Assembly: GCF_016598575.1 (NCBI RefSeq)
Contig: NZ_CP066801.1
Coordinates: 2,418,001 to 2,482,000, forward strand
Source: Streptomyces sp. HSG2
Lineage (GTDB): Bacteria > Actinomycetota > Actinomycetes > Streptomycetales > Streptomycetaceae
Reading direction: 5' to 3'
Length of the DNA stretch: 64,000 bases
Shown here: piece after piece, positions 49,448-57,712 of the stretch
Position numbering within the stretch: position 1 is the first letter of the stretch
Layout of the letters: every line of letters begins with the position of its first letter
Notes under the pieces: model-generated
Database searches by the model: none
Seen by the model: only the letters and a program-made list of their open reading frames with translations
Told to the model about the DNA's origin: nothing
Program-made: the position numbers and the translations under genes

Positions 49448-49490
49448 GCCGGACCCCGCCCGACCTCGATGTTCCCGGGCGGGGTCCGGC
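49448..49490. terminator. Bidirectional terminator between VOC gene and phoX
   Basis: GCCGGACCCCGCCCG (49448-49462) pairs perfectly with CGGGCGGGGTCCGGC (49476-49490), loop 13 bases. It lies between convergent genes. Confidence 0.85.
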
Positions 49491-49496
49491 GCCACG

Positions 49497-51575
49497 TCAG
49501 GCGCCGATGTCGCGGCCGTCCTCCCGCCAGACCACCACGACCGCCGGGCGAACGAGTCCACCGGCTCCGTCGGGCCACGAGCTGGCCGGGTTCTCCACGG
49601 ACGCCCCGTCGACCTCGCCCGGGTGCTGGACCGCGACGAGGACCCGACGGTCCTGAATGATCGGTCCGCAGGTCTCGGCGCCGGTCGGCACGGTCAGGAA
49701 CTGCTTCAGCTCACCCCGTCGGTCGCCTCGGGTCGCCACGCCGAACAGCCCGTCGTGGCCGCCGAGCGCGTTGCCGTCGGTGGAGATCCACAGATTGCCG
49801 TGGTCGTCGAAGGCCACGTTGTCCGGACAGGAGATCGGGCTGACCCGGTCCTTCGGGAACCCGGCGAAGTACGTGGCGGGGTCCTCGGGGTCGCCCGCGA
49901 CGAGGAACAGCGACCAGCCGAACCGGGTGCTGTCCGCCCGGTTGCGGTGTTCGGTCAGTTCCAGGACGTGTCCGTGCTTGTTGCCGACGCGAGGGTTCGC
50001 CTCGTCGGGGCCGGCCTGCCCCGTCCGGCCGCGCTGGGAGTTGTTGGTGAGAGCGACATACACCTTGCCGGTCTTCGGAGAGGGCTCGATGTCCTCGGGA
50101 CGGTCCATCTTGGTCGCGCCCACCTTGTCCCCGGCGAGCCTGGTGAAGACGCACACCTCCTCGGCCGTCATCCCCGCCACGTGCGAGACGGCGCCGGAGG
50201 CGGAGGCGGTGACCAGCGGAATCCACTCGCCGTCGCCGTCGAACTCCCCGTCCGAGGGGAGCGTCCCGCTGCCGTCGATCTCGATCTCGGGAGAGTCCCC
50301 GGAGAGCCGGGCCACGTACAGGGTTCCCTCGTCGAGCAGCGACATGTTGTGCTCCCGGGCCCACAGGGAGTCCCCCCGTCGCATCCTCTCGCTTCCGACG
50401 AACTTGTAGAAGTAGTCGAAGCGCTCGTCGTCACCCGAGTAGACGACGGGACGGCCGTCCCCGGTGAGCCGCACGGTGGCCCCCTCGTGCTTGAACCGGC
50501 CCAGCAGCGTGTGCTTGCGCGGGGTCGAGTCGGGATCGTGCGGATCCAGTTCCACGACGTAGCCGAAGCGGTGCGGCTCGTTGGGTTCCCGCGAGACGTC
50601 GAACCGCTCGTCGAACCGCTCCCACTTGCGTGCGCCGGCGCCGGTTCCGATGCCGTAACGGGTGTCGGTCTCCCGGGAGCCGTTGGCGAAATACTGGTTG
50701 AAGTTCTCCTCGCCGTGCAGCGTGGTGCCCCACGGAGTGGCGCCGCCGGAGCAGTTGTTGAGCGTCCCGAGGACCTTCTCCCCGGAGGGGTCGGCGGAGG
50801 TGCGGCACAGCGCGGAGCCCGCCGCCGGGCCCGTCAGGCGGAACTCCGACGTCGCCGTGAGGCGCCGGTTGAGCCGATGGCGTCGTACCGGGGAGAGGCC
50901 GCCGCCGCGACGGTCCTCCTCGACCACCACGGTGGCCAGGCCGTGTGCCGCCCAGGCGATCTCGACCTGCTCCCGCGTGGGGGCGTCCGCGTCGTAGTCG
51001 CGGAACATCAGCGCCTCGTCGGTGTACTCGTGGTTCGCGACGAGGATCCATCGGCCCCGTTCCCCCCGGACCGGAAGCAGGGCGAGGAAGTCGTTGTTGT
51101 AGCCGAACTGGCCTGCCTGGGCCGCCGCCGACTGGTTCTCGGGGTCGAACTCCGGGGCCCCCCGAAGGATGGGCTCGCCCCAGCGGATCAGCACCCGCTG
51201 CCGGTAGCCCTCCGGTACGACGACGGCGTCCCGGGTGTTGGGCGCGACCGGCGTGAATCTCAGGCCGCGGGCACCGTCGCGGGCCCCGCCCCCGCCGTGC
51301 CCTCGTCCGGACCCGGGCACGGCCCGCGCCTCGGGGGCCCCCGCCACGGTGACCGCCGAGGCGCCCGCCGTGGCCACGGTGACCATGGCGGCGGCGCGCA
51401 TCATCGAACGGCGGCTGAGAGCACCCGCGATGACGTCGCCGACGTACTCGTTGCGGCTGGTGTTGGGAACCTCGTGGAAGCAGGCGTCCCCACAGCGAAA
51501 ACGACACGTCATGGCGGACCGGCCGCCAGGATGCGTACCGGACGGCGTTCCGATCAACGGCAGCGACTCGCGCAC
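49497..51575 (-). CDS. phoX: PhoX-family alkaline phosphatase, Tat-exported
   Basis: A 692-residue protein of the PhoX family (calcium/iron-dependent phosphatases). A twin-arginine signal lies unusually deep at residues 54-75 (SRRSMMRAAAMVTVATAGAS), which suggests Tat export. The mature part shows VAPNTRDAVVVPEGYRQRVL, DFLALLPVRGERGRWILVANHEYTDE-type strands, CSGGATPWGTTLHGEENFNQ, and DNVAFDDHGNLWISTDG. It scavenges phosphate from organic esters outside the cell. GTG 51575 has GGGGAGAG upstream and a two-unit PHO box lies about 70 bases before it, so PhoP control is expected. Confidence 0.93.
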   Translation of the reverse strand: MRESLPLIGTPSGTHPGGRSAMTCRFRCGDACFHEVPNTSRNEYVGDVIAGALSRRSMMRAAAMVTVATAGASAVTVAGAPEARAVPGSGRGHGGGGARDGARGLRFTPVAPNTRDAVVVPEGYRQRVLIRWGEPILRGAPEFDPENQSAAAQAGQFGYNNDFLALLPVRGERGRWILVANHEYTDEALMFRDYDADAPTREQVEIAWAAHGLATVVVEEDRRGGGLSPVRRHRLNRRLTATSEFRLTGPAAGSALCRTSADPSGEKVLGTLNNCSGGATPWGTTLHGEENFNQYFANGSRETDTRYGIGTGAGARKWERFDERFDVSREPNEPHRFGYVVELDPHDPDSTPRKHTLLGRFKHEGATVRLTGDGRPVVYSGDDERFDYFYKFVGSERMRRGDSLWAREHNMSLLDEGTLYVARLSGDSPEIEIDGSGTLPSDGEFDGDGEWIPLVTASASGAVSHVAGMTAEEVCVFTRLAGDKVGATKMDRPEDIEPSPKTGKVYVALTNNSQRGRTGQAGPDEANPRVGNKHGHVLELTEHRNRADSTRFGWSLFLVAGDPEDPATYFAGFPKDRVSPISCPDNVAFDDHGNLWISTDGNALGGHDGLFGVATRGDRRGELKQFLTVPTGAETCGPIIQDRRVLVAVQHPGEVDGASVENPASSWPDGAGGLVRPAVVVVWREDGRDIGA

Positions 51576-51645
51576 TGTTTCTCTCCCCTTGGGTTCCCTT
51601 GGTGTCAGCGTGAAGGTAGGGGCACACGCGTGCGGCGGCTAGACG

Positions 51646-51667
51646 TCGACGTGAACGCGACGTGAAC
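51646..51667 (-). promoter_or_regulatory. PHO box (two 11-base direct repeats)
   Basis: Read on the minus strand, GTTCACGTCGC (51667-51657) is followed directly by GTTCACGTCGA (51656-51646). These match the direct repeat units of PhoP binding sites in Streptomyces. The site is about 71 bases upstream of the phoX start codon. Confidence 0.85.
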
Positions 51668-51849
51668 CCGGACCCCTTGGGCACGTTTCGGGCCCGGCTC
51701 CGACCTCCCCGAAGCGGGCAGGACACCGTCCCACGACGCCGACGCGACGGGACCGCTCCTGCGCGGTGACGCGCCAAAGGGCCGCTAACCTTACGTGTCC
51801 GTGTTGGCCAGGGGTCGACGGGCCACAAGTCACGTGAAGGGGTGCACAC

Positions 51850-53766
51850 ATGGGCATTCTCGCTCGCCTGCGGAACGCGTTCGGACGATCACGCAAGGCA
51901 CGTGAGGCCCCGGTCGAGGAGACGACCCAGGCGACGGCTGCCACGGGTGAGTCGTGTGAGGAGCGCCCTCGGCGGACGGCGGAACCGGCCCGGCCGGACT
52001 CGACCTCCGGAACCGCCGGCGAAGCGACGACACCCGCGGCCCGCGAGCGGGAGACCGCGGGGGCGCCACACGGCGCGGAAGCGCCCGAGCCCCGTGAACA
52101 CGATCTGGTGTCCGCCGCCTTCGGCGGTCACACCTCGCCGCGGCCACCGGTGGGGCCCGCGGCGCCGGAGCCGGACACGGCCGACCGGCACGCCGCTCCC
52201 GGCGCCGAACGGGGCTCGGAAGCGGGAGGCCGCGGGGAGACGGACCGGGAGGACACGCCGGCGCGACAAGACGACGACCCACCGTCGACGCCCGCGCCCG
52301 GCCCGGAGCCGACCCGGAAGCGCACCGGGGCCGGCGACGCGGCGACAGGGACGCGATCCCGAGCCCGCACGGCACCGCCCACCGCCGAGGAGACCGAAAC
52401 CGCCGGAGGCACGGACTCCGGCACGGGCACGGAGACCGGCACGGACACCCGGACGAACACGGCCACCGAAGCGGGAGAGCCGGTCGGGGCCGACCCCTCG
52501 CCGGCCGGACGGCCCGACGGCCGGATCACCGAGCCCGAGGCGTCCCCCGTTCCGCGTTCGGACTCCGCGCCGATGCCGGTCGGCGACCGGGGGTCAACCC
52601 CGACGCCGGACCAGGCACCCCCTCCCTCGCAGGCCCCCGCGATCCCGCACTCGCGTCCGACCGCCCCCGAAGCCGACGGGACACGTCCGTCCGCCACCGG
52701 CGACCCCGCACCGGGCGACGGCGGCGAGACCCGCGTCGCCGAGCGCGTCACCGGGGTCCCGGCGCCCACCTCACCGACCGACGGACGGGAAGCGACGGAC
52801 GGGCCCGTCACGGTCGCCGCCGCGCGAGCCACCGTGCCGGCGTCGGACCCGCACCCCGCACCCGCACGGGTCGCCGCCGCCGCGTCCGCCGGGGCGGCCA
52901 CGTGCGACGTCGCCGATCCGGCCCAAGCCACGCCGACAGCGGTCTCCCCCGCCACGACACCGCGACAGCCCACGTGCCCCGAACCTCTGCCCGTGCCCGC
53001 CGTCGCGCCTGCCCCGCAGGCCGCCGAGCCCACCCGGACCGACGGCACGCCCGGCCCCGCGGAGGAGGCTTCCGCCGCACACGGCGAGACGACCCCCCGT
53101 GGACCGGCGATCTCCTCGGCACGGTTGCGTTCCCGGGCACCCGGCCTGGCCGACTCCTACCGCGCGGCGGGCGCGGCCCTCAGGAAGCACGGGCTCGCAG
53201 GCACCCGGGCCAAGGTCTATCTGGTGCTCGACCGCTCCGCTTCCATGCGCCCGTACTACAAGGACGGCTCCACCCAGGCGCTCGCCGAGCGGACGCTGGC
53301 GCTGGCGGCCCAGGTCGACCCCGGAGCGACGGTGCGGGTCGTCTTCTTCTCCACCGAGGTCGACGGTGTCGGCGAGCTGACCCTCCGCGACCACGAGGGC
53401 GTGATCGAACGGCTGCACACCGGACTCGGACGGATGGGCCGCACCAACTACCACGCCGCCGTGACGGAGGTGATCGCGCTGCACGGGAAGTCCGACGACC
53501 CGGCCGCCCCCGCCCTCGTCGTCTTCCAGACCGACGGCGCCCCCGACGCCAGGACGCCGGCCACCAAGGCGCTCGCCCAGGCCGCGGCCGACCATCCGAA
53601 GGTGTTCTTCTCCTTCGTCGCCTTCGGAGACCCCCGGGGCAAGGCGTCCGACTACCTCAGGCGGCTCGGCACCGGCAACACGGGATACTTCCTGGCGGGC
53701 GAGTCGCCGCGCGAGGTGCCCGACAAGGACCTCTACACCGCCGTCCTGGCCGCCTGGCGGCCCTGA
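51850..53766 (+). CDS. Von Willebrand factor A domain protein with long disordered region
   Basis: A 638-residue protein. Residues 1-20 are basic and may touch the membrane (MGILARLRNAFGRSRKAR). Residues 20-425 are an extremely biased Pro/Thr/Ala/Glu/Asp stretch without globular pattern. Residues 430-636 form a vWA domain of the TerY type: YLVLDRSASMRPYYKDG with MIDAS residues Asp461, Ser463 and Ser465, then a Thr in RTNYHAAV and Asp in VVFQTDGAPDARTP. vWA domains bind partners through a metal ion. ATG 51850 has GAAGGGG upstream. The pattern resembles tellurium-resistance-associated vWA proteins but no ter genes are nearby. Confidence 0.85.
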   Translation: MGILARLRNAFGRSRKAREAPVEETTQATAATGESCEERPRRTAEPARPDSTSGTAGEATTPAARERETAGAPHGAEAPEPREHDLVSAAFGGHTSPRPPVGPAAPEPDTADRHAAPGAERGSEAGGRGETDREDTPARQDDDPPSTPAPGPEPTRKRTGAGDAATGTRSRARTAPPTAEETETAGGTDSGTGTETGTDTRTNTATEAGEPVGADPSPAGRPDGRITEPEASPVPRSDSAPMPVGDRGSTPTPDQAPPPSQAPAIPHSRPTAPEADGTRPSATGDPAPGDGGETRVAERVTGVPAPTSPTDGREATDGPVTVAAARATVPASDPHPAPARVAAAASAGAATCDVADPAQATPTAVSPATTPRQPTCPEPLPVPAVAPAPQAAEPTRTDGTPGPAEEASAAHGETTPRGPAISSARLRSRAPGLADSYRAAGAALRKHGLAGTRAKVYLVLDRSASMRPYYKDGSTQALAERTLALAAQVDPGATVRVVFFSTEVDGVGELTLRDHEGVIERLHTGLGRMGRTNYHAAVTEVIALHGKSDDPAAPALVVFQTDGAPDARTPATKALAQAAADHPKVFFSFVAFGDPRGKASDYLRRLGTGNTGYFLAGESPREVPDKDLYTAVLAAWRP

Positions 53767-53934
53767 GGCAAGACGCGAGCCCGGTGGGTCGGGCCGGTCC
53801 CTCCAGCCCCTGAAAGGCGAGGCGACCGGCCCGATCGGGTCGGCTACGATTCCACGGTTCGACAAACAAGGGAGTGCCGCGCCAACCCGAACCGACGGCC
53901 GTCACCCCACGTAGCGACCTGGGAGCAGCCCGCG

Positions 53935-55650
53935 ATGGCTCGACACCTCATCACCAGCGCCCTTCCGTACATCAACGGAATCAAGCACCTGGGCAACATG
54001 GTGGGGTCCATGCTCCCGGCGGACGTCTACGCCCGCTATCTGCGTCGGCGCGGCCACGAGGTCCTCTACATCTGCGCCACCGACGAGCACGGCACCCCGG
54101 CGGAGCTCGCCGCGAAGGAGCGAGGTCTGCCCGTCGAGGAGTTCTGCGCCCAGGCACACGACGCGCAGCGCGCCATCTACGACGGCTTCTCGCTCGCCTT
54201 CGACCACTTCGGCCGCAGCTCTTCGCCGCAGAACCACGAGATCACGCAGGAGATCGCCCGCGAGCTCAAGGCCAACGGATTCCTGGAGGAACGGTCGATC
54301 CGGCAGGTGTACTCCATCGCCGACGACCGTTTCCTGCCCGACCGGTACATCGTGGGCACCTGCCCCCACTGCGGCTACGACAAGGCCCGTGGCGACCAGT
54401 GCGAGAACTGCACACGCGTCCTGGACCCCACCGACCTCGTCGACGCCCGATCCGCGATCAGCGGCAGCGCGGACCTGGAGGTCCGGGAGACCAAGCACCT
54501 CTTCCTCCTCCAGTCGGCGCTCGCCGGCGAGGTCGAGGCCTGGGTGGACGAGCGGGCCGACGACTGGCCCGTCCTGGCCTCCTCCATCGCCCGGAAGTGG
54601 CTGACCGAGGGACTGCACGACCGCGCCATCACCCGCGACCTGGACTGGGGCGTACCGGTCCCGGCGGACACGTGGCCGGACCTCGCGGCCGAGGGCAAGG
54701 TCTTCTACGTCTGGTTCGACGCCCCCATCGAGTACGTCGGCGCCACCAAGGAATGGGCCGACCAGGACCCCGAGAACCGGGACTGGCGCTCCTGGTGGTG
54801 GGAGTCGCACGACGACGTCCGCTACACGCAGTTCATGGGCAAGGACAATGTCCCCTTCCACAGCGTGATGTTCCCCGCCACCCTGCTGGGCACCCGGGCG
54901 CCGTGGAAGAAGGTCGACGTCATCAAGGCCTTCAACTGGCTGAACTACTACGGCGGGAAGTTCTCCACCTCGCAGCGGCGGGGCGTGTTCACCCACGACG
55001 CGCTGGAGGTCCTCCCCGCCGACTACTGGCGCTACTTCATGATGGCCAACGCCCCCGAGTCGGACGACGCGTCCTTCACGTGGGAGCACTTCACCACGAC
55101 GGTCAACAAGGACCTGGCGGACACCCTCGGCAACTTCGTCAACCGGGTCCTGTCCTTCTCCCGCAAGCGCTTCGGGGAGACCGTCCCGGCCGGCTCGGAA
55201 CCCGGCGAGGCCGAGCGCGTGCTGGGCGCCGAGGTGGCCCGACTGCTGGCCGAGTACGAGGAGCACATGGAGGCGATCCAGTTCCGCAAGGCGGCCTCGA
55301 CGCTCCGTGCCCTCTGGTCCGCGGGCAACTCCTACCTGGAGGAGAAGGCGCCGTGGCTGGAGATCAAGACGGACCGGGAAGCCGCGGCGCTCACTCTGCG
55401 CACGGCGATGAACCTGATCCATCTGTACGCGGTGGTGTCTGAGCCCTTCATCCCGACGACCGCGGCGACGATGCGCGCGGCCTTCGACCTCCCCGGTGAC
55501 AGCGCCACCTGGGTCACCCCCGAGGAGGCCCGCGCGCTCGGTGCGGTCACCGCCGGCACCCCGTTCTCCGTCCCGCCGGTCCTCTTCGCCAAGCTGACCG
55601 ACGACGACCTGGAGACCTACAAGACCCGCTTCGGCGGCACCACCGGCTGA
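53935..55650 (+). CDS. metG: Methionyl-tRNA synthetase
   Basis: A 571-residue class I synthetase. The HIGH motif appears as HLGN in [18 protein letters not shown] near residue 17. The zinc knuckle [17 protein letters not shown] is near residues 143-159, and KMSKS appears as KFSTS near residue 342. The anticodon-binding domain contains [18 protein letters not shown] and [16 protein letters not shown]. It lacks the C-terminal EMAP-type dimerisation domain found in longer MetRS, as is usual for this lineage. A single-gene unit with GGGAG upstream of ATG 53935. Confidence 0.97.
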   Translation: MARHLITSALPYINGIKHLGNMVGSMLPADVYARYLRRRGHEVLYICATDEHGTPAELAAKERGLPVEEFCAQAHDAQRAIYDGFSLAFDHFGRSSSPQNHEITQEIARELKANGFLEERSIRQVYSIADDRFLPDRYIVGTCPHCGYDKARGDQCENCTRVLDPTDLVDARSAISGSADLEVRETKHLFLLQSALAGEVEAWVDERADDWPVLASSIARKWLTEGLHDRAITRDLDWGVPVPADTWPDLAAEGKVFYVWFDAPIEYVGATKEWADQDPENRDWRSWWWESHDDVRYTQFMGKDNVPFHSVMFPATLLGTRAPWKKVDVIKAFNWLNYYGGKFSTSQRRGVFTHDALEVLPADYWRYFMMANAPESDDASFTWEHFTTTVNKDLADTLGNFVNRVLSFSRKRFGETVPAGSEPGEAERVLGAEVARLLAEYEEHMEAIQFRKAASTLRALWSAGNSYLEEKAPWLEIKTDREAAALTLRTAMNLIHLYAVVSEPFIPTTAATMRAAFDLPGDSATWVTPEEARALGAVTAGTPFSVPPVLFAKLTDDDLETYKTRFGGTTG

Positions 55651-55708
55651 CGGTCCGGCGCCCGCCCTCCTCGGTACCGGGAACCGCGCGTCCGGAGCGT
55701 TCGCCGGT

Positions 55709-55759
55709 ACGTCCGGGAGCCCGGACCGGGGACGTCTCCCGGTCCGGGCTCCCGGACGT
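55709..55759. terminator. Shared 22-bp terminator of metG and aspS
   Basis: Bases 55709-55730 (ACGTCCGGGAGCCCGGACC onward) pair perfectly with 55738-55759, with a 7-base loop GACGTCT. It lies between convergent metG and aspS and works in both directions by symmetry. Confidence 0.9.
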
Positions 55760-55772
55760 CATCGCGGCTCTC

Positions 55773-57536
55773 CTACTTGGGTTGGGGCTTGCGCACCGAG
55801 AGGTGCAGTTCCCTCAGCCGGGCCTCGTCGAGCTCGCTCGGCGCGCCCATCATCAGGTCCTGCGCGTTGCCGTTGAGCGGGAAGGCGATCGTCTCGCGGA
55901 TGCTGGGCTCGTCGGCCAGCAACATCACGATGCGGTCGATACCGGGGGCGATGCCACCGTGCGGGGGTGCGCCGAAGCGGAAGGCCCGAAGCATGCCGGC
56001 GAACTGCTCCTCGACGGTCTCCCGGTCGTAGCCGGCGATCTCGAAGGCCTTGAGCATGACCTCGGGCTCGTGGTTGCGGATCGCGCCGGAGGAGAGCTCG
56101 ACGCCGTTGCAGACGATGTCGTACTGCCACCCCAGGATGTCCAGCGGATCCTGGGTCCGCAGGGCCTCCAAACCACCCTGCGGCATCGAGAACGGGTTGT
56201 GTGAGAAGTCGATCGCGCCGGTGTCCTCGTCCTTCTCGTACATCGGGAAGTCGACGATCCAGCAGAACCGGAACACGTCCTCCTCGAAGTGGCCGGCACG
56301 ACGGGCGGCCTCCACTCGGACCGCGCCCATGATCTTCGAGACCTCGTCGACCTCACCGGCGCCGAAGAAGACGGCGTGGCCGGGGGCCAGGCCCAACCGC
56401 TCGGTGAGGGCCTGGATGTTCTCCTCGGTGAGGAACTTGGCGATCGGGCCGGTCAGGGACCCGTCCTCGGCGACCCGGACCCACGCCAGACCCTTGGCGC
56501 CCAGCGAGACGGCGAAGTCCCCGAGCTGGTCGAAGAAACGGCGCGGCTGGTCCCGTACTCCCGGGACGGGCAGCGCCCGGACGTGCCGGCCGGCGAAGGC
56601 CTTGAACTCCGACCCCTCGAAGACATCGCTGATGTCGACCAACTCCAGGCGGGCGCGTAGGTCCGGCTTGTCGGAGCCGTACCTGAGCATCGCCTCGCGG
56701 AAGGGGATGCGGGGGAAGGGCGAGGTCACGTGGCGACCTCCGCCGAACTCCTCGAACAGCTCCGTCATCAGCCTCTCGACCGGCTGGAAGACGTCCTCCT
56801 GTTCGACGAAGGACATCTCCACGTCGAGCTGGTAGAACTCACCCGGGGACCGGTCCGCTCGGGCGTCCTCGTCGCGGAAGCACGGAGCGATCTGGAAGTA
56901 CCGGTCGAAGCCGGAGATCATCAGCAGCTGCTTGAACTGCTGCGGCGCCTGCGGCAGGGCGTAGAAGCGTCCCGGGTTGAGCCGGGAGGGCACGACGAAG
57001 TCGCGAGCCCCCTCCGGAGAGGTCGCGCTGAGGATGGGGGTGGCCATCTCGTTGAAGCCCAACGCCGTCATCTTGTGCCTGATCGCCGAGATGACAGCGG
57101 TCCGTAGCATGATGTTGCGGTGCATCCGCTCACGGCGCAGGTCCAGGAAGCGGTATTCGAGGCGTCGCTCCTCGTTCACCCCGTCCTCGGCGTTGATGGT
57201 GAAGGGCAACGGCTGAGCGGCACCCAGCAACTCGACCTCGCCCACCTCCACCTCGATCTCGCCGGTGGGCAGTTCGGGGTTGACGTTCTCCACGCCCCGG
57301 GAGACCACCCCGCCGTCGATCCGGACCGTGGACTCCTTGGTGAGGCGGTCCAACGTCTCGTACGCGGGGGTGCCGGGGCGGGCGACGAGCTGGGTGATGC
57401 CGTAGTGGTCGCGCAGATCGATGAAGAGAATGCCGCCCAGGTCGCGCCGATTGTGCAGCCAGCCGCTCAGCCGGACGTCGGTGCCGACGTCAGAGGCGCG
57501 GAGCTCGCCGCAGGTGTGGGACCTGTACCGATGCAT
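55773..57536 (-). CDS. aspS: Aspartyl-tRNA synthetase
   Basis: A 587-residue class IIb synthetase. The N-terminal OB-fold anticodon domain ([20 protein letters not shown]), motif 1 and 2 regions ([19 protein letters not shown]), the bacterial GAD insertion (about 290-410) and motif 3 ([13 protein letters not shown]) are all present. Length is typical of bacterial AspRS. The start at ATG 57536 matches the usual [12 protein letters not shown]. Its promoter region contains the parS site. Confidence 0.97.
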   Translation of the reverse strand: MHRYRSHTCGELRASDVGTDVRLSGWLHNRRDLGGILFIDLRDHYGITQLVARPGTPAYETLDRLTKESTVRIDGGVVSRGVENVNPELPTGEIEVEVGEVELLGAAQPLPFTINAEDGVNEERRLEYRFLDLRRERMHRNIMLRTAVISAIRHKMTALGFNEMATPILSATSPEGARDFVVPSRLNPGRFYALPQAPQQFKQLLMISGFDRYFQIAPCFRDEDARADRSPGEFYQLDVEMSFVEQEDVFQPVERLMTELFEEFGGGRHVTSPFPRIPFREAMLRYGSDKPDLRARLELVDISDVFEGSEFKAFAGRHVRALPVPGVRDQPRRFFDQLGDFAVSLGAKGLAWVRVAEDGSLTGPIAKFLTEENIQALTERLGLAPGHAVFFGAGEVDEVSKIMGAVRVEAARRAGHFEEDVFRFCWIVDFPMYEKDEDTGAIDFSHNPFSMPQGGLEALRTQDPLDILGWQYDIVCNGVELSSGAIRNHEPEVMLKAFEIAGYDRETVEEQFAGMLRAFRFGAPPHGGIAPGIDRIVMLLADEPSIRETIAFPLNGNAQDLMMGAPSELDEARLRELHLSVRKPQPK

Positions 57537-57584
57537 CGTCGTTCATCCAGTCTTCGCGGATCGGGGGTGGTGTCTCACGGAGCG

Positions 57585-57600
57585 TGTTTCACGTGAAACA
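57585..57600. other. parS chromosome-partitioning site
   Basis: TGTTTCACGTGAAACA is a perfect 16-bp match to the conserved bacterial parS palindrome bound by ParB. It lies 48 bases upstream of aspS and 113 bases upstream of the divergent phosphatase gene. In Streptomyces parS sites cluster around oriC, so this part of the window is probably in that region. Confidence 0.95.
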
Positions 57601-57700
57601 CCCCCAGCGTACCGGTGCCGGGGCCCTCGCCCACTCGCTCTTTCCCTGGGGTGGACCCCCCGGGACGGGCAACCGGTGGCCCCTGTCGGCCGGTCCTTCC

Positions 57701-57706
57701 TACAGT
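57701..57706 (+). promoter_or_regulatory. Leaderless -10 element (TACAGT)
   Basis: TACAGT ends six bases before the ATG at 57713 with no ribosome binding site between, suggesting a leaderless transcript for the phosphatase gene. Confidence 0.5.
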
Positions 57707-57712
57707 GGGGAC

